From positions 5,092,483 through 5,156,482 of the forward strand of contig NZ_BDFO01000001.1 in NCBI RefSeq assembly GCF_001748245.1: a stretch of DNA of 64,000 bases, in the 5' to 3' direction. Below, one piece after another: positions 34,006 through 43,429 of the stretch (position 1 is its first letter; each line of letters begins with the position of its first letter). The DNA is from Oligoflexus tunisiensis. Lineage in GTDB: Bacteria; Bdellovibrionota_B; Oligoflexia; Oligoflexales; Oligoflexaceae. Below the pieces are notes generated by a model. It searched no databases and was not told where the DNA came from. It saw nothing but the letters and a program-made list of their open reading frames with translations. The translations under genes were made by a program, and so were the position numbers.

Positions 34006-35184
34006 TCAGAGAACGGCAGGCACTTGCATGGTCACGCAGTGAACAGCGCCGCCGGTGGCGATCATGCCATCACTCGGAATGAAGACGACTTTGTAACCAA
34101 GCGATTCATAGACGCGGCGTGCTTCAGCTTCATAGCTCCTCAGCAAGGCCTGGTCCTGATAACTGCCGCTGTTGCCGCGCAGATACTGAGGAACGATCGC
34201 CGTGCCGTTCAGCAGAAGCGAGTTCGTGTAAGAGCGGAAGAGCCCGGCGCTGGGAACCGGCATCGGGATGCGGACCACGTTATAACCAAGGTCGGCAATG
34301 TCACGGGCGCGGGCATCCAGGTAACGCTGAATCTGCTGCGTGAGGCTGCGGTTGCTGCTGCTCGCATAGGACAGGGTTTCGTTGCTAATTTGACCGACGA
34401 TGACCGTATCATCGTTCAGGAACTTGGCCCACATATCGATATGGCCTGTGCCTTCGGTTGGCATGCGCGGGAAGATATAGGTCTGCTCGCAACCGGCAAA
34501 CTCACCGTAGTACTGTTTGATGTCTTCAGCATCCAACACCATATCTCCGGCTTTGAAGACATCGGCATTCGCATCGGTGACGCGCGTGCTCATCAGACAC
34601 TCGCCGCGGTTGTTATTCATGAAATTGCCGCCTTCATTGTAAACCGGAACGCTGACGCGGGTGATGCCGGTCAGACCTGCGAAGGAGCGGGCCGTGGCAT
34701 CATCGGCTTCGCGACGTGGATAATAGTTGAAATCAAGCAGTCGCAATTCATTGCTCGCGGTTACTGCGCCGAGGGGAGCCCAGTCACGCGCCCAAACCGT
34801 AACCTGACCATAGTCCTTCTGCTCAACCACAGACACCTTATTAATATGGGTACCTAAAGCCTGGCGCAGACGGCCGAAGGTGGACGACTGTAAGGTCAAA
34901 CCGGAACCCCGACTCGTGGTGACCCAGACCTTTTTCACACCGGCATCCATGATGGCTTTGACCAGATCTTCACGTCCATAAGAGGTCATGAGCTCCGAGG
35001 AAACGATGACAGCATCGGACTTCGCGTATTCGGCAGGAACAACCTGTTTGCCGCGAAAAGCAGACATGCCGGACGCAGTCGCGTCTTCGTAATGTCCGTC
35101 GAGTGTTGACTTGGCCCCGGTACCGCAGGCTGTCGTGACCAAACCCAGTGTCAGCAGGCTTAAGCGCAATGGCTTGAATTTCAT
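34006..35184 (-). CDS. Secreted lipoprotein of the agmatine deiminase/PAD family
   Basis: A 392-residue pentein-fold guanidino-modifying protein with a signal peptide and lipobox (LVTTAC, Cys20). Catalytic landmarks of the porphyromonas-type peptidyl-arginine/agmatine deiminase family are present: WARDWAP (131-137), NEGGNF (183-188), GTGHIDMW with its His near 248, and the nucleophile Cys383 in GAVHCVTMQVP. Agmatine deiminases are normally cytoplasmic, so a membrane-anchored, exported member suggests action on extracellular agmatine, arginine or protein arginine. The ATG at 35184 has AGGAG upstream. A second pentein enzyme lies 2.4 kb away at 37554. Confidence 0.88.
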   Translation of the reverse strand: MKFKPLRLSLLTLGLVTTACGTGAKSTLDGHYEDATASGMSAFRGKQVVPAEYAKSDAVIVSSELMTSYGREDLVKAIMDAGVKKVWVTTSRGSGLTLQSSTFGRLRQALGTHINKVSVVEQKDYGQVTVWARDWAPLGAVTASNELRLLDFNYYPRREADDATARSFAGLTGITRVSVPVYNEGGNFMNNNRGECLMSTRVTDANADVFKAGDMVLDAEDIKQYYGEFAGCEQTYIFPRMPTEGTGHIDMWAKFLNDDTVIVGQISNETLSYASSSNRSLTQQIQRYLDARARDIADLGYNVVRIPMPVPSAGLFRSYTNSLLLNGTAIVPQYLRGNSGSYQDQALLRSYEAEARRVYESLGYKVVFIPSDGMIATGGAVHCVTMQVPAVL

Positions 35185-35299
35185 GAAGGACTCCTAGAAA
35201 GATGGAATAACCGTCTTTCCTTTTATAGGAGCGGAGTTCAGGAAACAATTTCGCGCAACTAAACAAGCCGCAAAGGATATGCATTTTTACTGAATAAAA

Positions 35300-36151
35300 T
35301 TAGCCTACTTTAATGTGCCAGGGCTCAAAGCGAACACCATAGCTATTGTTCGGCGTGTAGCGAATATCCACATAGCCGAGATCAGTGAGGCGTTTGAAGA
35401 CATCGCTTTTGGCGAATTGATCGGTGAAGTTGCGATAACCCCAACCGATCTTGCCCACATCAAAATCGCTGATGCCATGATAGGAGTGACCGGGAGGGGC
35501 CAGGGAACGCGAGGCGCGCGACAGGTTGCCTTTGCAGTGGATCGCCTTGCTCAGGAAAAGATGCAATTGTTTAACGACCGAACGAACGCCTGAGGTCAGG
35601 ACGATATCGCTGCCGACATCGCGCACGATCGCCTCATACATCGCCTGGGGACGTCCCTTGAATATATAGTGGCCGGACCCGGGGATCTTGATCGTGTCCT
35701 TCTCATCAAAGCGCGCGGTGAGTTGCCCGGTAACCTTGTCACCATAAAAGCCATACCTGCGAGCGTCAAAGAAAAAGATCTCTTCGACAAAAGCCAGTTC
35801 CTCGGCCGTGAACATCCCGATCTGTGACAGGTTCGCGGATGACTTGAGCAGGTCATCAAAACTCAGGAGATTGAAGTTGGCAAAACCGATGGTCTCCTGA
35901 GCGCGGGCCAGACGCGCCCGTACCTGCTTGAGCAGGGCGAATTTTTCCGGAGGCAAATAGATGTCATCGGTGAAGTCAGCGTCGAAGTTATCGATCTTTT
36001 CCTGCATGGTTTTAGGGGTAACGGGATCCAGCGGGGCGGTGCTGCTGCCATCCTCATCGAGCAACTCTTCGGAAAAAGCCGCAGCTAAAGGTCGCGTCGC
36101 CAACACTCCCAGAGTGACAGCGAAACCTCTAATTATTTCACGCCGTTGCAT
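35300..36151 (-). CDS. Tat-exported M15 (VanY-like) D-Ala-D-Ala carboxypeptidase
   Basis: A 283-residue protein with a twin-arginine signal (QRREIIRGFAVTLG). The C-terminal half has the M15B zinc-peptidase features: SGVRSVVKQ, the PPGHSYHGISDFDVG stretch carrying the first His and the Asp ligand, and FEPWHIKV with the catalytic Glu and last His ligand. It would trim peptidoglycan stem peptides in the periplasm. The Ser-x-His-x6-Asp spacing is intact, so it is probably active. It stands alone, upstream of the deiminase gene on the same strand with a 115-bp gap. Confidence 0.82.
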   Translation of the reverse strand: MQRREIIRGFAVTLGVLATRPLAAAFSEELLDEDGSSTAPLDPVTPKTMQEKIDNFDADFTDDIYLPPEKFALLKQVRARLARAQETIGFANFNLLSFDDLLKSSANLSQIGMFTAEELAFVEEIFFFDARRYGFYGDKVTGQLTARFDEKDTIKIPGSGHYIFKGRPQAMYEAIVRDVGSDIVLTSGVRSVVKQLHLFLSKAIHCKGNLSRASRSLAPPGHSYHGISDFDVGKIGWGYRNFTDQFAKSDVFKRLTDLGYVDIRYTPNNSYGVRFEPWHIKVG

Positions 36152-36291
36152 GACTCCATCCTCTCCTATAGGAACCGGGCCATCGTAATGATTATGATTC
36201 GGAGTCCCAATAAAAAACTTGAGCCGGGTCAGGAATGAAATCTTAACTTCTGGGAAGAAATGCCGAACCTCAAGTCGAGGGCATTTGGCAT

Positions 36292-37572
36292 ATGAAGGTC
36301 GGCTTCCGAAATTTACTCAGTAGACAGGATTTGGATCGCAGAATTATTGCGTTCTATACCCTGGCTGCCATCGTCATTACGCTGATCTTCAGTGTGATGA
36401 TTTCCCTGTATGGGGCATGGGGTCTGGGCCTTGCGCTGCTGGCTATCGCCGGCAATAACCTGCCGGTCCTCTATCTCCTGCGCCGGCGAACGAAGAGTCG
36501 CAAGGCCTCGTATTATCTGATCGCCAACGGGGCCTTTACGATGACCTTCGCCATGAGTTTTGTGGGGGGGCTGGAAGGTCCGGTGACCTATTGGTTGGGG
36601 CTCCTGCCGCTGGCGGGGGGCCTGCTCCTGTACCTGCGAGGGATTATCTATGGAACCCTGCTGGCCTTTGCCTCCGTTCTAGTCTTATCCCTGCGCCCAT
36701 ACGTTCCAGGGGTTTACGACGTTCTGATCCCGGACATGCTCTATCTCGTTGTTTCCCTTTGCTGTTTTGTGACCATGATCGGCTTCATCGCCTGGTTCTT
36801 TCTCCAAAAGAACGCTCTGGTGGTCGCGGATCAAACCCGGAAGCTCGACCATCTCCTGAATATCGTGACCCACGATATCGCCAATCCTTTGACGCTGATT
36901 TCCGGTCATGCGGAACTTCTCATCTCCCAAGGTCATGCCAGCCATGCTCATACCCAGGCTTTGCATCGCATTGCCCGGGCTTCGGATTTGATTAACGAGA
37001 TTTTACGCAAGGTGCGGCAGATCCAGGCCGCGAAAGCCGGCAAGCTCCGGATTCAGACCTGCGCTGTGAGTCTGGCGTCGATGTTCGATCAGCTCCGCTT
37101 TATCTTTGAGGCCCGCCTCGAGCGCAAAAAGCAGACGCTGCGGATTGATCTGCCGGCTTCTGATTACGATGTGCTGGTCCAGGCGGAACCGGTGATGCTG
37201 CTGAATGAAGTGCTGAACAATCTGATATCCAATGCCATGAAGTTCTCACCCCAGGGCAGCACGATCCATGTGATCGCCACCCGCGAGCCGGATGCCATGC
37301 GGATTGAAGTGCGGGATCAGGGCATCGGCATTCCCCGCGAGCTTCTGCCTTATATCTTTGACGACTTCCGTTCCACGAGTCGCCCGGGAACGGAAGGGGA
37401 AACCGGCACAGGATTTGGTCTGCCGCTCGCTCGCCACATCGTGGAGGCCTTCGGCGGCAGTCTGCACGTCACAAGCCATTCCGCCGACGAGACCCGCAAA
37501 CCCACGGGCACGGTCTTTACCCTGCGGCTGCCTGTTTCTCAGGCCGTGCGCTATCAGACCAAGGCTTCCTGA
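36292..37572 (+). CDS. Sensor histidine kinase with multi-helix membrane domain
   Basis: A 426-residue kinase. About six membrane helices fill residues 18-180, with no large periplasmic loop, so it probably senses a membrane-borne or intracellular cue. The HisKA box is IVTHDIANPLTLISGHAE (His about 199). The ATPase has NEVLNNLISNAMKFSP, DQGIGIP and GTGFGLPLARHIVEAFGG. No regulator gene adjoins it. Its 3' end overlaps the convergent amidinohydrolase-like gene by 19 bp. Confidence 0.88.
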   Translation: MKVGFRNLLSRQDLDRRIIAFYTLAAIVITLIFSVMISLYGAWGLGLALLAIAGNNLPVLYLLRRRTKSRKASYYLIANGAFTMTFAMSFVGGLEGPVTYWLGLLPLAGGLLLYLRGIIYGTLLAFASVLVLSLRPYVPGVYDVLIPDMLYLVVSLCCFVTMIGFIAWFFLQKNALVVADQTRKLDHLLNIVTHDIANPLTLISGHAELLISQGHASHAHTQALHRIARASDLINEILRKVRQIQAAKAGKLRIQTCAVSLASMFDQLRFIFEARLERKKQTLRIDLPASDYDVLVQAEPVMLLNEVLNNLISNAMKFSPQGSTIHVIATREPDAMRIEVRDQGIGIPRELLPYIFDDFRSTSRPGTEGETGTGFGLPLARHIVEAFGGSLHVTSHSADETRKPTGTVFTLRLPVSQAVRYQTKAS

Positions 37573-38498
37573 GGCCAGCTGTTCCAGGGGCTCTGCATTT
37601 TCATACAGAACACCGAACCACCGGACTTGATGAACTCATCCGTTTCCACTTCCACCGGCGTAAACCCATAGCTGCGGAGGATGCGGCAGGTTTCCTCGCA
37701 TCCTTTCTGCAGAATCACATGCTGCTGATCCGGGCAGTGCGCATTGCAGGCGAAGCCTGGGGCATCCGCTTCCGGCAGGGGCACTTCGATGATGCGCGGG
37801 AAGAGGCGTTGCAGGGTCTTCCAGCCATCCGCGGTAAAACCATCCCGGCACGCAAGGACGGTGCGGGCATCGAGCAGGCTGAGGCAGGTATCGAGGTGAT
37901 AGAATTTGGGGTTCCGGAGTTCAAAGAGCACGATCGGTGTGCCCGTGATCGCGTGAATGGTTTCATAGATACGCGGATCGGTCCGGAAACCATGGCCGCC
38001 ACAGATCAGGCGACGGCCCGGCACCCAGAGCGCATCCCCCATGCCTTCAAAGAGAGTTTCCTTCTGTCGGGTCGGAAGCGCCTGCACCCGCACCCCGAGG
38101 CGTTCGAGTTGAGCCGCCAGCGAGGAAACTTCCAGATGCCGGGTTTCATCCCACATGTTGCTGAGGATGACGGCGGGCTGTCCGTCGCGGTCCAGATAGG
38201 GAAAGGTTTGGTTGGCACAGAAAACCATGTCCGGACACTCCGGGCGGCAGTCCATCACCGTGGTTTTGAATCCGAGCTGCTGGTAGACTTCGACCACTTT
38301 CTTCCACTGCTGCCGGGCTCGTTCCTTGTCAACCGTATGCAGCTCACCGTGTTCGTTCTTCATGTGGGCATTGATCGCAGCCACCAGATCGAACGCATCC
38401 GGTTTCACAAAAAACACTGAGCGACCCTGAACCATCTCAGGATATTGGTCTGCAGGACGCAAGTCTCCACCGCTGCGATCGATCAAACATCGTTCCAT
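37554..38498 (-). CDS. Dimethylargininase/amidinotransferase-family enzyme
   Basis: A cytoplasmic pentein enzyme of about 314 residues, starting at the ATG at 38498. A TTG at 38516 would add six residues. Substrate-guanidine-binding landmarks are PDMVFCANQTF (Asp), GMGDALWVP (Glu/Asp region), FYHLDTCLSLL (catalytic His) and the nucleophile Cys in SGGSVFCMKM near the C-terminus. The layout matches dimethylarginine dimethylaminohydrolase or arginine deiminase-like proteins. The exact substrate is uncertain. No signal peptide, unlike the deiminase at 34006. Confidence 0.82.
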   Translation of the reverse strand: MERCLIDRSGGDLRPADQYPEMVQGRSVFFVKPDAFDLVAAINAHMKNEHGELHTVDKERARQQWKKVVEVYQQLGFKTTVMDCRPECPDMVFCANQTFPYLDRDGQPAVILSNMWDETRHLEVSSLAAQLERLGVRVQALPTRQKETLFEGMGDALWVPGRRLICGGHGFRTDPRIYETIHAITGTPIVLFELRNPKFYHLDTCLSLLDARTVLACRDGFTADGWKTLQRLFPRIIEVPLPEADAPGFACNAHCPDQQHVILQKGCEETCRILRSYGFTPVEVETDEFIKSGGSVFCMKMQSPWNSWPQEALV

Positions 38499-38663
38499 AG
38501 CTTCACTCTGTTTCAAATATTATTTAACGCCTCTTGGTATTTATCCAAAAATTTCGAATATCTTGCAAGAAAATTCAAAATCGCGCCACATCGGCCTTTC
38601 GCAACCCTCAGAAAGTCAAAATTTTTTCCGAAACGTAAGAGAGGATTCCGTGCGAGGTGGTGA

Positions 38664-39935
38664 TTGTTCCCCATTGGTAAAAACTGGAAAACCCTGTCCG
38701 CCATGGCTTTGGCTCTTGGCAGCCTTCCGAGCATCGCCCGAGCGGATCTGGCAAGACAGCATCAATCCTTTGATCGCATGATGCTGCCTGGGGGACGCGC
38801 GGCCATGATGGGTGGAGCATACACGGCTCTGTCAAACGACCCTTCCGGACTCTTCTATAATCCAGCCGGCATCGCGCAGGGAAAGCAGAACCAGGTTTCG
38901 CTGAACACCTGGTCGACCAATCGCAGCGAAGTCGTTTTCAAGGAAGCGGTGAAAGGCCAGGATTTCACGGAAACATCCAGCACCTTCTTCGGTGGTTTTG
39001 CCGGTGGCGTCTTTCACAAAAAATGGTTCACGCTGGGTTACGTGATTGCGACCCTGGATAAGCGCAACATCAATCAGGATGATTATTTTCAGGATATCTC
39101 GGACGAGGCTGGTCAGGCGCGCGACTTCACTCGCATCCATCAGGAAAGCAATTCCTACGATCTCTTTGGGGCCAGCGTGGCTTTCCATCTGGGGAAATCC
39201 TGGTCGCTCGGTATCGCGGGTTTTTATTACGATCGCAACATTGAGGCGATGGACTACCAGCAGGTGCTCTTCAACGGGGGCCAGGTCCTCGTGCAGGAAT
39301 CCAAGGTGCGTGTCTCCAATCAAGGTTTTCACGGCAGCGGGGGGCTGCACTATCACGGGGACAATATCAGCATAGGCCTGAGCGTGCGCGTGGGCGAGCC
39401 GGTTTTGAACAAAGGCAGTCTGAATTATAATTCGGTGACCCATGCCGTCGCGGACACCATTCCCGAAGTGGTCAACTACAGCAGCGATGACTATGAGATC
39501 GACACGGAAATCATTCCCAATATCTATCGCCTGGGTTTTGCCTTCCATCCGGCCCAAGGCATTCTGGTCAGCACGGACCTGTCCTATTCAGCACCGGTGG
39601 CCGTGGATAACGGTTCCCCGGATCGCCTGGGCACCTGGAACTACGCGCTGGGCGTTGAAACCGGCTTCACCCATTGGCGTTTGATGCTCGGCATCTTTAC
39701 CAACAATTCGACGTTTCCGAAAATCAAAGGAGATGAGAGCAATCAGACGGCTCATCTGAACTATGTGGGCAAAACGATCGGCACAGCGATCCTGACCAAA
39801 AGTTTCGATCTGCAGATCGGATTTATCCGACAGGATGGGCGCGGCACCGCTCAAATCGTTGCGGGTGCCACAGCCAACCAGAAAGTGGAAGCCACCACGG
39901 AAAACATACTGCTGAGTTGGACGTTCAAGCTTTAG
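38664..39935 (+). CDS. Outer-membrane beta-barrel protein (OmpP1/FadL or PorV type)
   Basis: A 423-residue exported protein from TTG 38664 (GAGGTGG upstream). The signal peptide ends SIARA-D. The mature start MMLPGGRAAMMGGAYTALSNDPSGLFYNPAGIA is typical of FadL/PorV-like barrels ('aAmGGAytAlAdDpsal-yNPAgla'). Alternating beta-strand patterns run to a terminal aromatic-hydrophobic strand ending in SWTFKL. Such proteins carry hydrophobic substrates or act in protein export. Its stop overlaps the convergent receiver gene by 11 bp. Confidence 0.82.
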   Translation: MFPIGKNWKTLSAMALALGSLPSIARADLARQHQSFDRMMLPGGRAAMMGGAYTALSNDPSGLFYNPAGIAQGKQNQVSLNTWSTNRSEVVFKEAVKGQDFTETSSTFFGGFAGGVFHKKWFTLGYVIATLDKRNINQDDYFQDISDEAGQARDFTRIHQESNSYDLFGASVAFHLGKSWSLGIAGFYYDRNIEAMDYQQVLFNGGQVLVQESKVRVSNQGFHGSGGLHYHGDNISIGLSVRVGEPVLNKGSLNYNSVTHAVADTIPEVVNYSSDDYEIDTEIIPNIYRLGFAFHPAQGILVSTDLSYSAPVAVDNGSPDRLGTWNYALGVETGFTHWRLMLGIFTNNSTFPKIKGDESNQTAHLNYVGKTIGTAILTKSFDLQIGFIRQDGRGTAQIVAGATANQKVEATTENILLSWTFKL

Positions 39936-40395
39936 CCACGGCCTTGGGCGTGGAGAGCGAATGAGCCAGATGTTCCTTGATCTTTTGAATCAGCAGCGTG
40001 CGATTGATTGGTTTGCAAACAAAATCATCACAACCAACTGCGAGGCAATGTTCCAAATTCTCCCGGCGAGTGTGAGCCGTCACAGCCAGAATGGGATTCT
40101 TAAACCCCATGTTACGAAGTCGGGTCGTCGCTTCATAGCCATCCATCTCGGGCATTTGAATATCCATGAGGATGACGTTGTAATCGCCTCTCAGTCCCTT
40201 CTCGACGCCTTCCACACCATTGCAGGCCAGCTCCACCTCGGCTTCGGCCAACCCCAGCATGCGAAGGACCAGCTCACGGTTGTCGAGCGCATCGTCGACA
40301 AAGAGAACCTTGATTCCTCTCAAATTAAGCATCCCCGTGTCGGGAGGTACCAGGCGTGCAGGACGCATTCTGTTCTCATCCTGTAAAGGTTTCAT
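39925..40395 (-). CDS. Stand-alone CheY-like response regulator
   Basis: A 156-residue protein with a receiver domain only: VLFVDDALDNRELV, phosphoacceptor Asp in ILMDIQMPEMDGYEA, Thr in ILAVTAHTRREN and Lys in DFVCKPINRTLL. It closely resembles receivers at the ends of hybrid kinases. GGAG lies 8 nt before the ATG at 40395. The last residues (SLSTPKAVAKA) form a short flexible tail. No kinase adjoins it. Confidence 0.9.
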   Translation of the reverse strand: MKPLQDENRMRPARLVPPDTGMLNLRGIKVLFVDDALDNRELVLRMLGLAEAEVELACNGVEGVEKGLRGDYNVILMDIQMPEMDGYEATTRLRNMGFKNPILAVTAHTRRENLEHCLAVGCDDFVCKPINRTLLIQKIKEHLAHSLSTPKAVAKA

Positions 40396-40981
40396 AGTGC
40401 TGTCTCCCTGCTGCGACCAATAGGCAGAATCCCGCCTTGCGAACGCGTTTCAGCCGCTTTGATGCCGACCTTGCTTGTGCAATCTTTGACCCGATCATTC
40501 AAGAAAATCGGGTTTCAATCAACCGGCTTTTTTAAGAAGCGACCCGGGCTTGCGATCCCGTCCCTCTCGGAATGGATCGCAAAACGTCCGCCATCTCATG
40601 GCCAATGGGCCAGAAACGCCTGTTGTAAAAATTGCTGCCTCTGCAGGCAATTTATGTCTTTTCCTGGCGTCTGCCAATTCTTCTTTTGCAGTCATGCGGC
40701 AAGTCCGTGTCCGGTCGATAAAAACCTTGCAGCACAGGCTCAAGGGGCTTCCCGCAGGCAACCTTTCGTATGCCGATGGAAAAATCACCCCTGCTTGCCG
40801 TGCGTCGCTCGCCTTTTTCGCTGCATCCCGCATGCCAAACACACAAGCCGACGCCTTCGTAAAACGTGACTGAGGCTCAATGAAAATTTTTTTTTTATCT
40901 TACGCGAATCCGTGGCGGGACACACCGTCATTTGCAGTGAAAAAAAGTGATGCAATATGCAGGATTTTACGGATGAGTTCC
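40396..40981. other. Gene-poor region with a stable hairpin
   Basis: About 590 bp before the parC terminator. The overlapping ORFs on both strands (about 107 residues each) have no ribosome-binding site or recognisable domain. An unusual hairpin AAATTGCTGC-CTCT-GCAG(G)CAATTT lies at 40629-40653. Part of the region (about 40690-40860) is full of short GC stems when read on the minus strand. A small RNA is possible. I matched no riboswitch class. Confidence 0.35.
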
Positions 40982-41004
40982 AAAAAAAGGGGGGATGCCC
41001 CCCC
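40982..41004 (-). terminator. Rho-independent terminator of parE-parC
   Basis: Read on the minus strand, a G-run of seven pairs with a C-run of six across a CAT loop, followed by seven Ts. It starts 8 bp after the parC stop codon. Confidence 0.85.
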
Positions 41005-41011
41005 TTGCGTG

Positions 41012-43429
41012 TTAGGTCAACAGCATGGCCGTCGCAAGCCCGGGTCTTGCGACGCGCGTCGGCGCCTGATGGGGAGCCTTGCACGACGTCCAGTCCGACA
41101 AGGCGATGATCTCCGGTGGCCCCTGTTCCGCCTGAAAGGTCAAGCGCAGAAAAGGATCCTCCGCAAAGCTGAGCCCGACGATCTTATGATCACGCAGCTC
41201 GCTCAACTGAAACTCGCTGCCGTCACCCCAGTCGTCTGTTTTCAAACGGCGTATCAGTACAAGCTCTTCCTGGCGTCGGCGACTGACCACGCTCAGGATC
41301 GCATCCTGAGCCAGCGGCATGCAGCTATGCAAAGGTCCTGGCAGCTTCTGTACGAACGAAGCGGTAAAGACCCGCAAATGACCATCCTGCGTGACCGCAA
41401 GCAGACGTGTGTCCGCTGCAAACGTGCCGACGGCCTTGCCACCGACATTCTCACCGAGGCGCTGCGTTTTCGCATCATATGTCAGCTGAAGCGTCAGCTT
41501 CGGCGATTGCGCACGGGCCACCGACGCCACCGGCCGCAAGGTCACGATGCGACCGCGGCTGTTGCGCGTTTCGCTCGCAAGTTTGCCCATGTTGTAGAGC
41601 AAAGGCTGTTTTTCCCGGGCCAGAGACACCTCCACATAAGCATCGGTGCCTTCAGGCCAGATCTGAGCGAAGAGCACCGATTGTATGCCCTTGGCCAGTT
41701 CATAACTCTTGTCACGGGACCAGCCGCTCAAGCGCACAGCCTTGGCCAGCACCGGCCCGTCCTCCTGCTCGCGATAAACGACATGCAGGACATTGGTGCC
41801 GCTGATGGGCGGCACGACGCTGACGAAAAAGAGGTCCTCACCCACAAAGGTTTTTTCACTGACCTTGACCAGCATGGCCTGACCATTCCGTCGAATCGCC
41901 AGCACCTCATCAAGGTCGGAGCAATCGGTCAGGAATTCGTCCTTTTTCAAACCGGTTCCGAGGAAACCCTCCTGCCGGTTGACATAAAGTTTCTGGTTGG
42001 CCAGCACCACCTCACGCGCACTGACTTCACCAAAGGTGGCGATTTCCGTGCGGCGCTTGCTACTTTTCCCAAAGCGCTGCTTCAGGGACTTGTACCAGTT
42101 AATGGTATAGGCCGTGAGCTGCTTCAGATGCCCTTCGGTTTCCTTCAATTCCGCCTGCAGCTTGTCCAGGACCTTGTTCGCCTGGTCGCTGTCGAACTTC
42201 GTCAAGCGTTTGAAGCGGATTTCCAGCAGGGCTTCCAGATCATCATCCGTGACCGGGGTGACGATCGCTTTCAAATGCGGTTTGAAAGCTTTTTGCAGAA
42301 TGGGCAGCGCCTCTTCCCAGGAGCTGGCGCCTTCCAGTTTGCGATAGATCTTCTGTTCAATGAAGATCTGCTCCAGCGTGGCCTTGTGGATCTTGTGCAG
42401 AAGGGTCTCGCGATTCAATTCGAGTTCCCGCTTCAAAAGATCACGCGTGCGTTCCACCGCATCGACCAGAAGATCACGCGTGCCTAAAAAGGCCGGCTTT
42501 TCATCCTGAATCACGCAGCAGTTCACCGAAATGCTGACCTCGCAATCGGTGAAGGCATAGAGCGCCTCCATGGTCTGCTCCGCCGATACTCCGGTCGGCA
42601 GATGCACCCGAATATCCACCTCATGGCCTGTATTATCCTCGACGCGCTTGACCTTGATTTTACCCTTTTCATGCGCCGTGAGGATCGACTCGATCAGGCT
42701 CACCGTGGTGGTGCCATAGGGCAGATCGCTGATCTGCAGGGTCCGGGCATCGACGATCCGAATACGGGACCGCACGCGCACGCGACCCCCGCGCCGCCCT
42801 TCCTGATAGCCGCTAAAATCCGCGAGACCGCCCGACGGAAAATCCGGCAGCAGCGTGAAGGGCTTGCCCTGCAGATGCTGAATGGCCACATCGCAAAGTT
42901 CGGCAAAGTTATGCGGCAGGATCTTGGTCTGCAGACCGACCGCGATGCCTTCCACCCCGAGGGCCAAAAGCAGGGGAAATTTCACCGGCAGATGCAAGGG
43001 CTCGCGATTCCGTCCATCATAGGACGCCTGCCACTCGGTCAGATCCTCGTTGAAGAGGATTTCCTTGCCGAGTGCCGACAGACGCGCTTCGATGTAACGG
43101 GACGCTGCGGCCCGGTCACCGGTAAAAATATTGCCCCAGTTGCCCTGGGTATCGATCAAGAGTTCCTTTTGGGCGATCTTGACGAGGGCATCCTCGATCG
43201 CCATGTCACCATGCGGATGATAGCGCATGGTGTGGCCGATAACGTTGGCGGCCTTGTTCAGGCGACCGTCATCCAATTCCCAAAGCGCATAAAGAATGCG
43301 CCTCTGCACGGGTTTCAGCCCGTCCTTGATATGCGGCACCGCCCGATCCAAAATCACGTACGAGGCATAGTCCAAAAACCATGACTCATACAAGTCTTCC
43401 ACATGGGCTGGGCTTGTTTCCGTTCTCAT
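41012..43429 (-). CDS. parC: DNA topoisomerase IV subunit A-like
   Basis: An 805-residue type IIA topoisomerase A subunit. The N-terminal breakage-reunion domain has DYASYVILDRAVPHIKDGLK, and the active-site Tyr112 lies in AAASRYIEARL. HTMRYHPHGD is the winged-helix region. The C-terminal beta-propeller (about 500-790) has no evident GyrA-box (QRRGGxG), so I read it as a decatenating ParC-type enzyme rather than gyrase. The ATG overlaps the parE stop by 4 bp (ATGA). A strong terminator follows. Confidence 0.88.
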   Translation of the reverse strand: MRTETSPAHVEDLYESWFLDYASYVILDRAVPHIKDGLKPVQRRILYALWELDDGRLNKAANVIGHTMRYHPHGDMAIEDALVKIAQKELLIDTQGNWGNIFTGDRAAASRYIEARLSALGKEILFNEDLTEWQASYDGRNREPLHLPVKFPLLLALGVEGIAVGLQTKILPHNFAELCDVAIQHLQGKPFTLLPDFPSGGLADFSGYQEGRRGGRVRVRSRIRIVDARTLQISDLPYGTTTVSLIESILTAHEKGKIKVKRVEDNTGHEVDIRVHLPTGVSAEQTMEALYAFTDCEVSISVNCCVIQDEKPAFLGTRDLLVDAVERTRDLLKRELELNRETLLHKIHKATLEQIFIEQKIYRKLEGASSWEEALPILQKAFKPHLKAIVTPVTDDDLEALLEIRFKRLTKFDSDQANKVLDKLQAELKETEGHLKQLTAYTINWYKSLKQRFGKSSKRRTEIATFGEVSAREVVLANQKLYVNRQEGFLGTGLKKDEFLTDCSDLDEVLAIRRNGQAMLVKVSEKTFVGEDLFFVSVVPPISGTNVLHVVYREQEDGPVLAKAVRLSGWSRDKSYELAKGIQSVLFAQIWPEGTDAYVEVSLAREKQPLLYNMGKLASETRNSRGRIVTLRPVASVARAQSPKLTLQLTYDAKTQRLGENVGGKAVGTFAADTRLLAVTQDGHLRVFTASFVQKLPGPLHSCMPLAQDAILSVVSRRRQEELVLIRRLKTDDWGDGSEFQLSELRDHKIVGLSFAEDPFLRLTFQAEQGPPEIIALSDWTSCKAPHQAPTRVARPGLATAMLLT

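Noticed and set aside
40640..40860. Riboswitch (c-di-GMP, TPP or SAM type) on the minus strand
   Set aside because: Conserved cores such as the GEMM or THI-box sequences could not be matched, and no adjacent gene fits control.
40459..40873. ORFs of about 107-136 residues on both strands
   Set aside because: They overlap each other, lack ribosome-binding sites and show no domain; kept only as a non-coding region.
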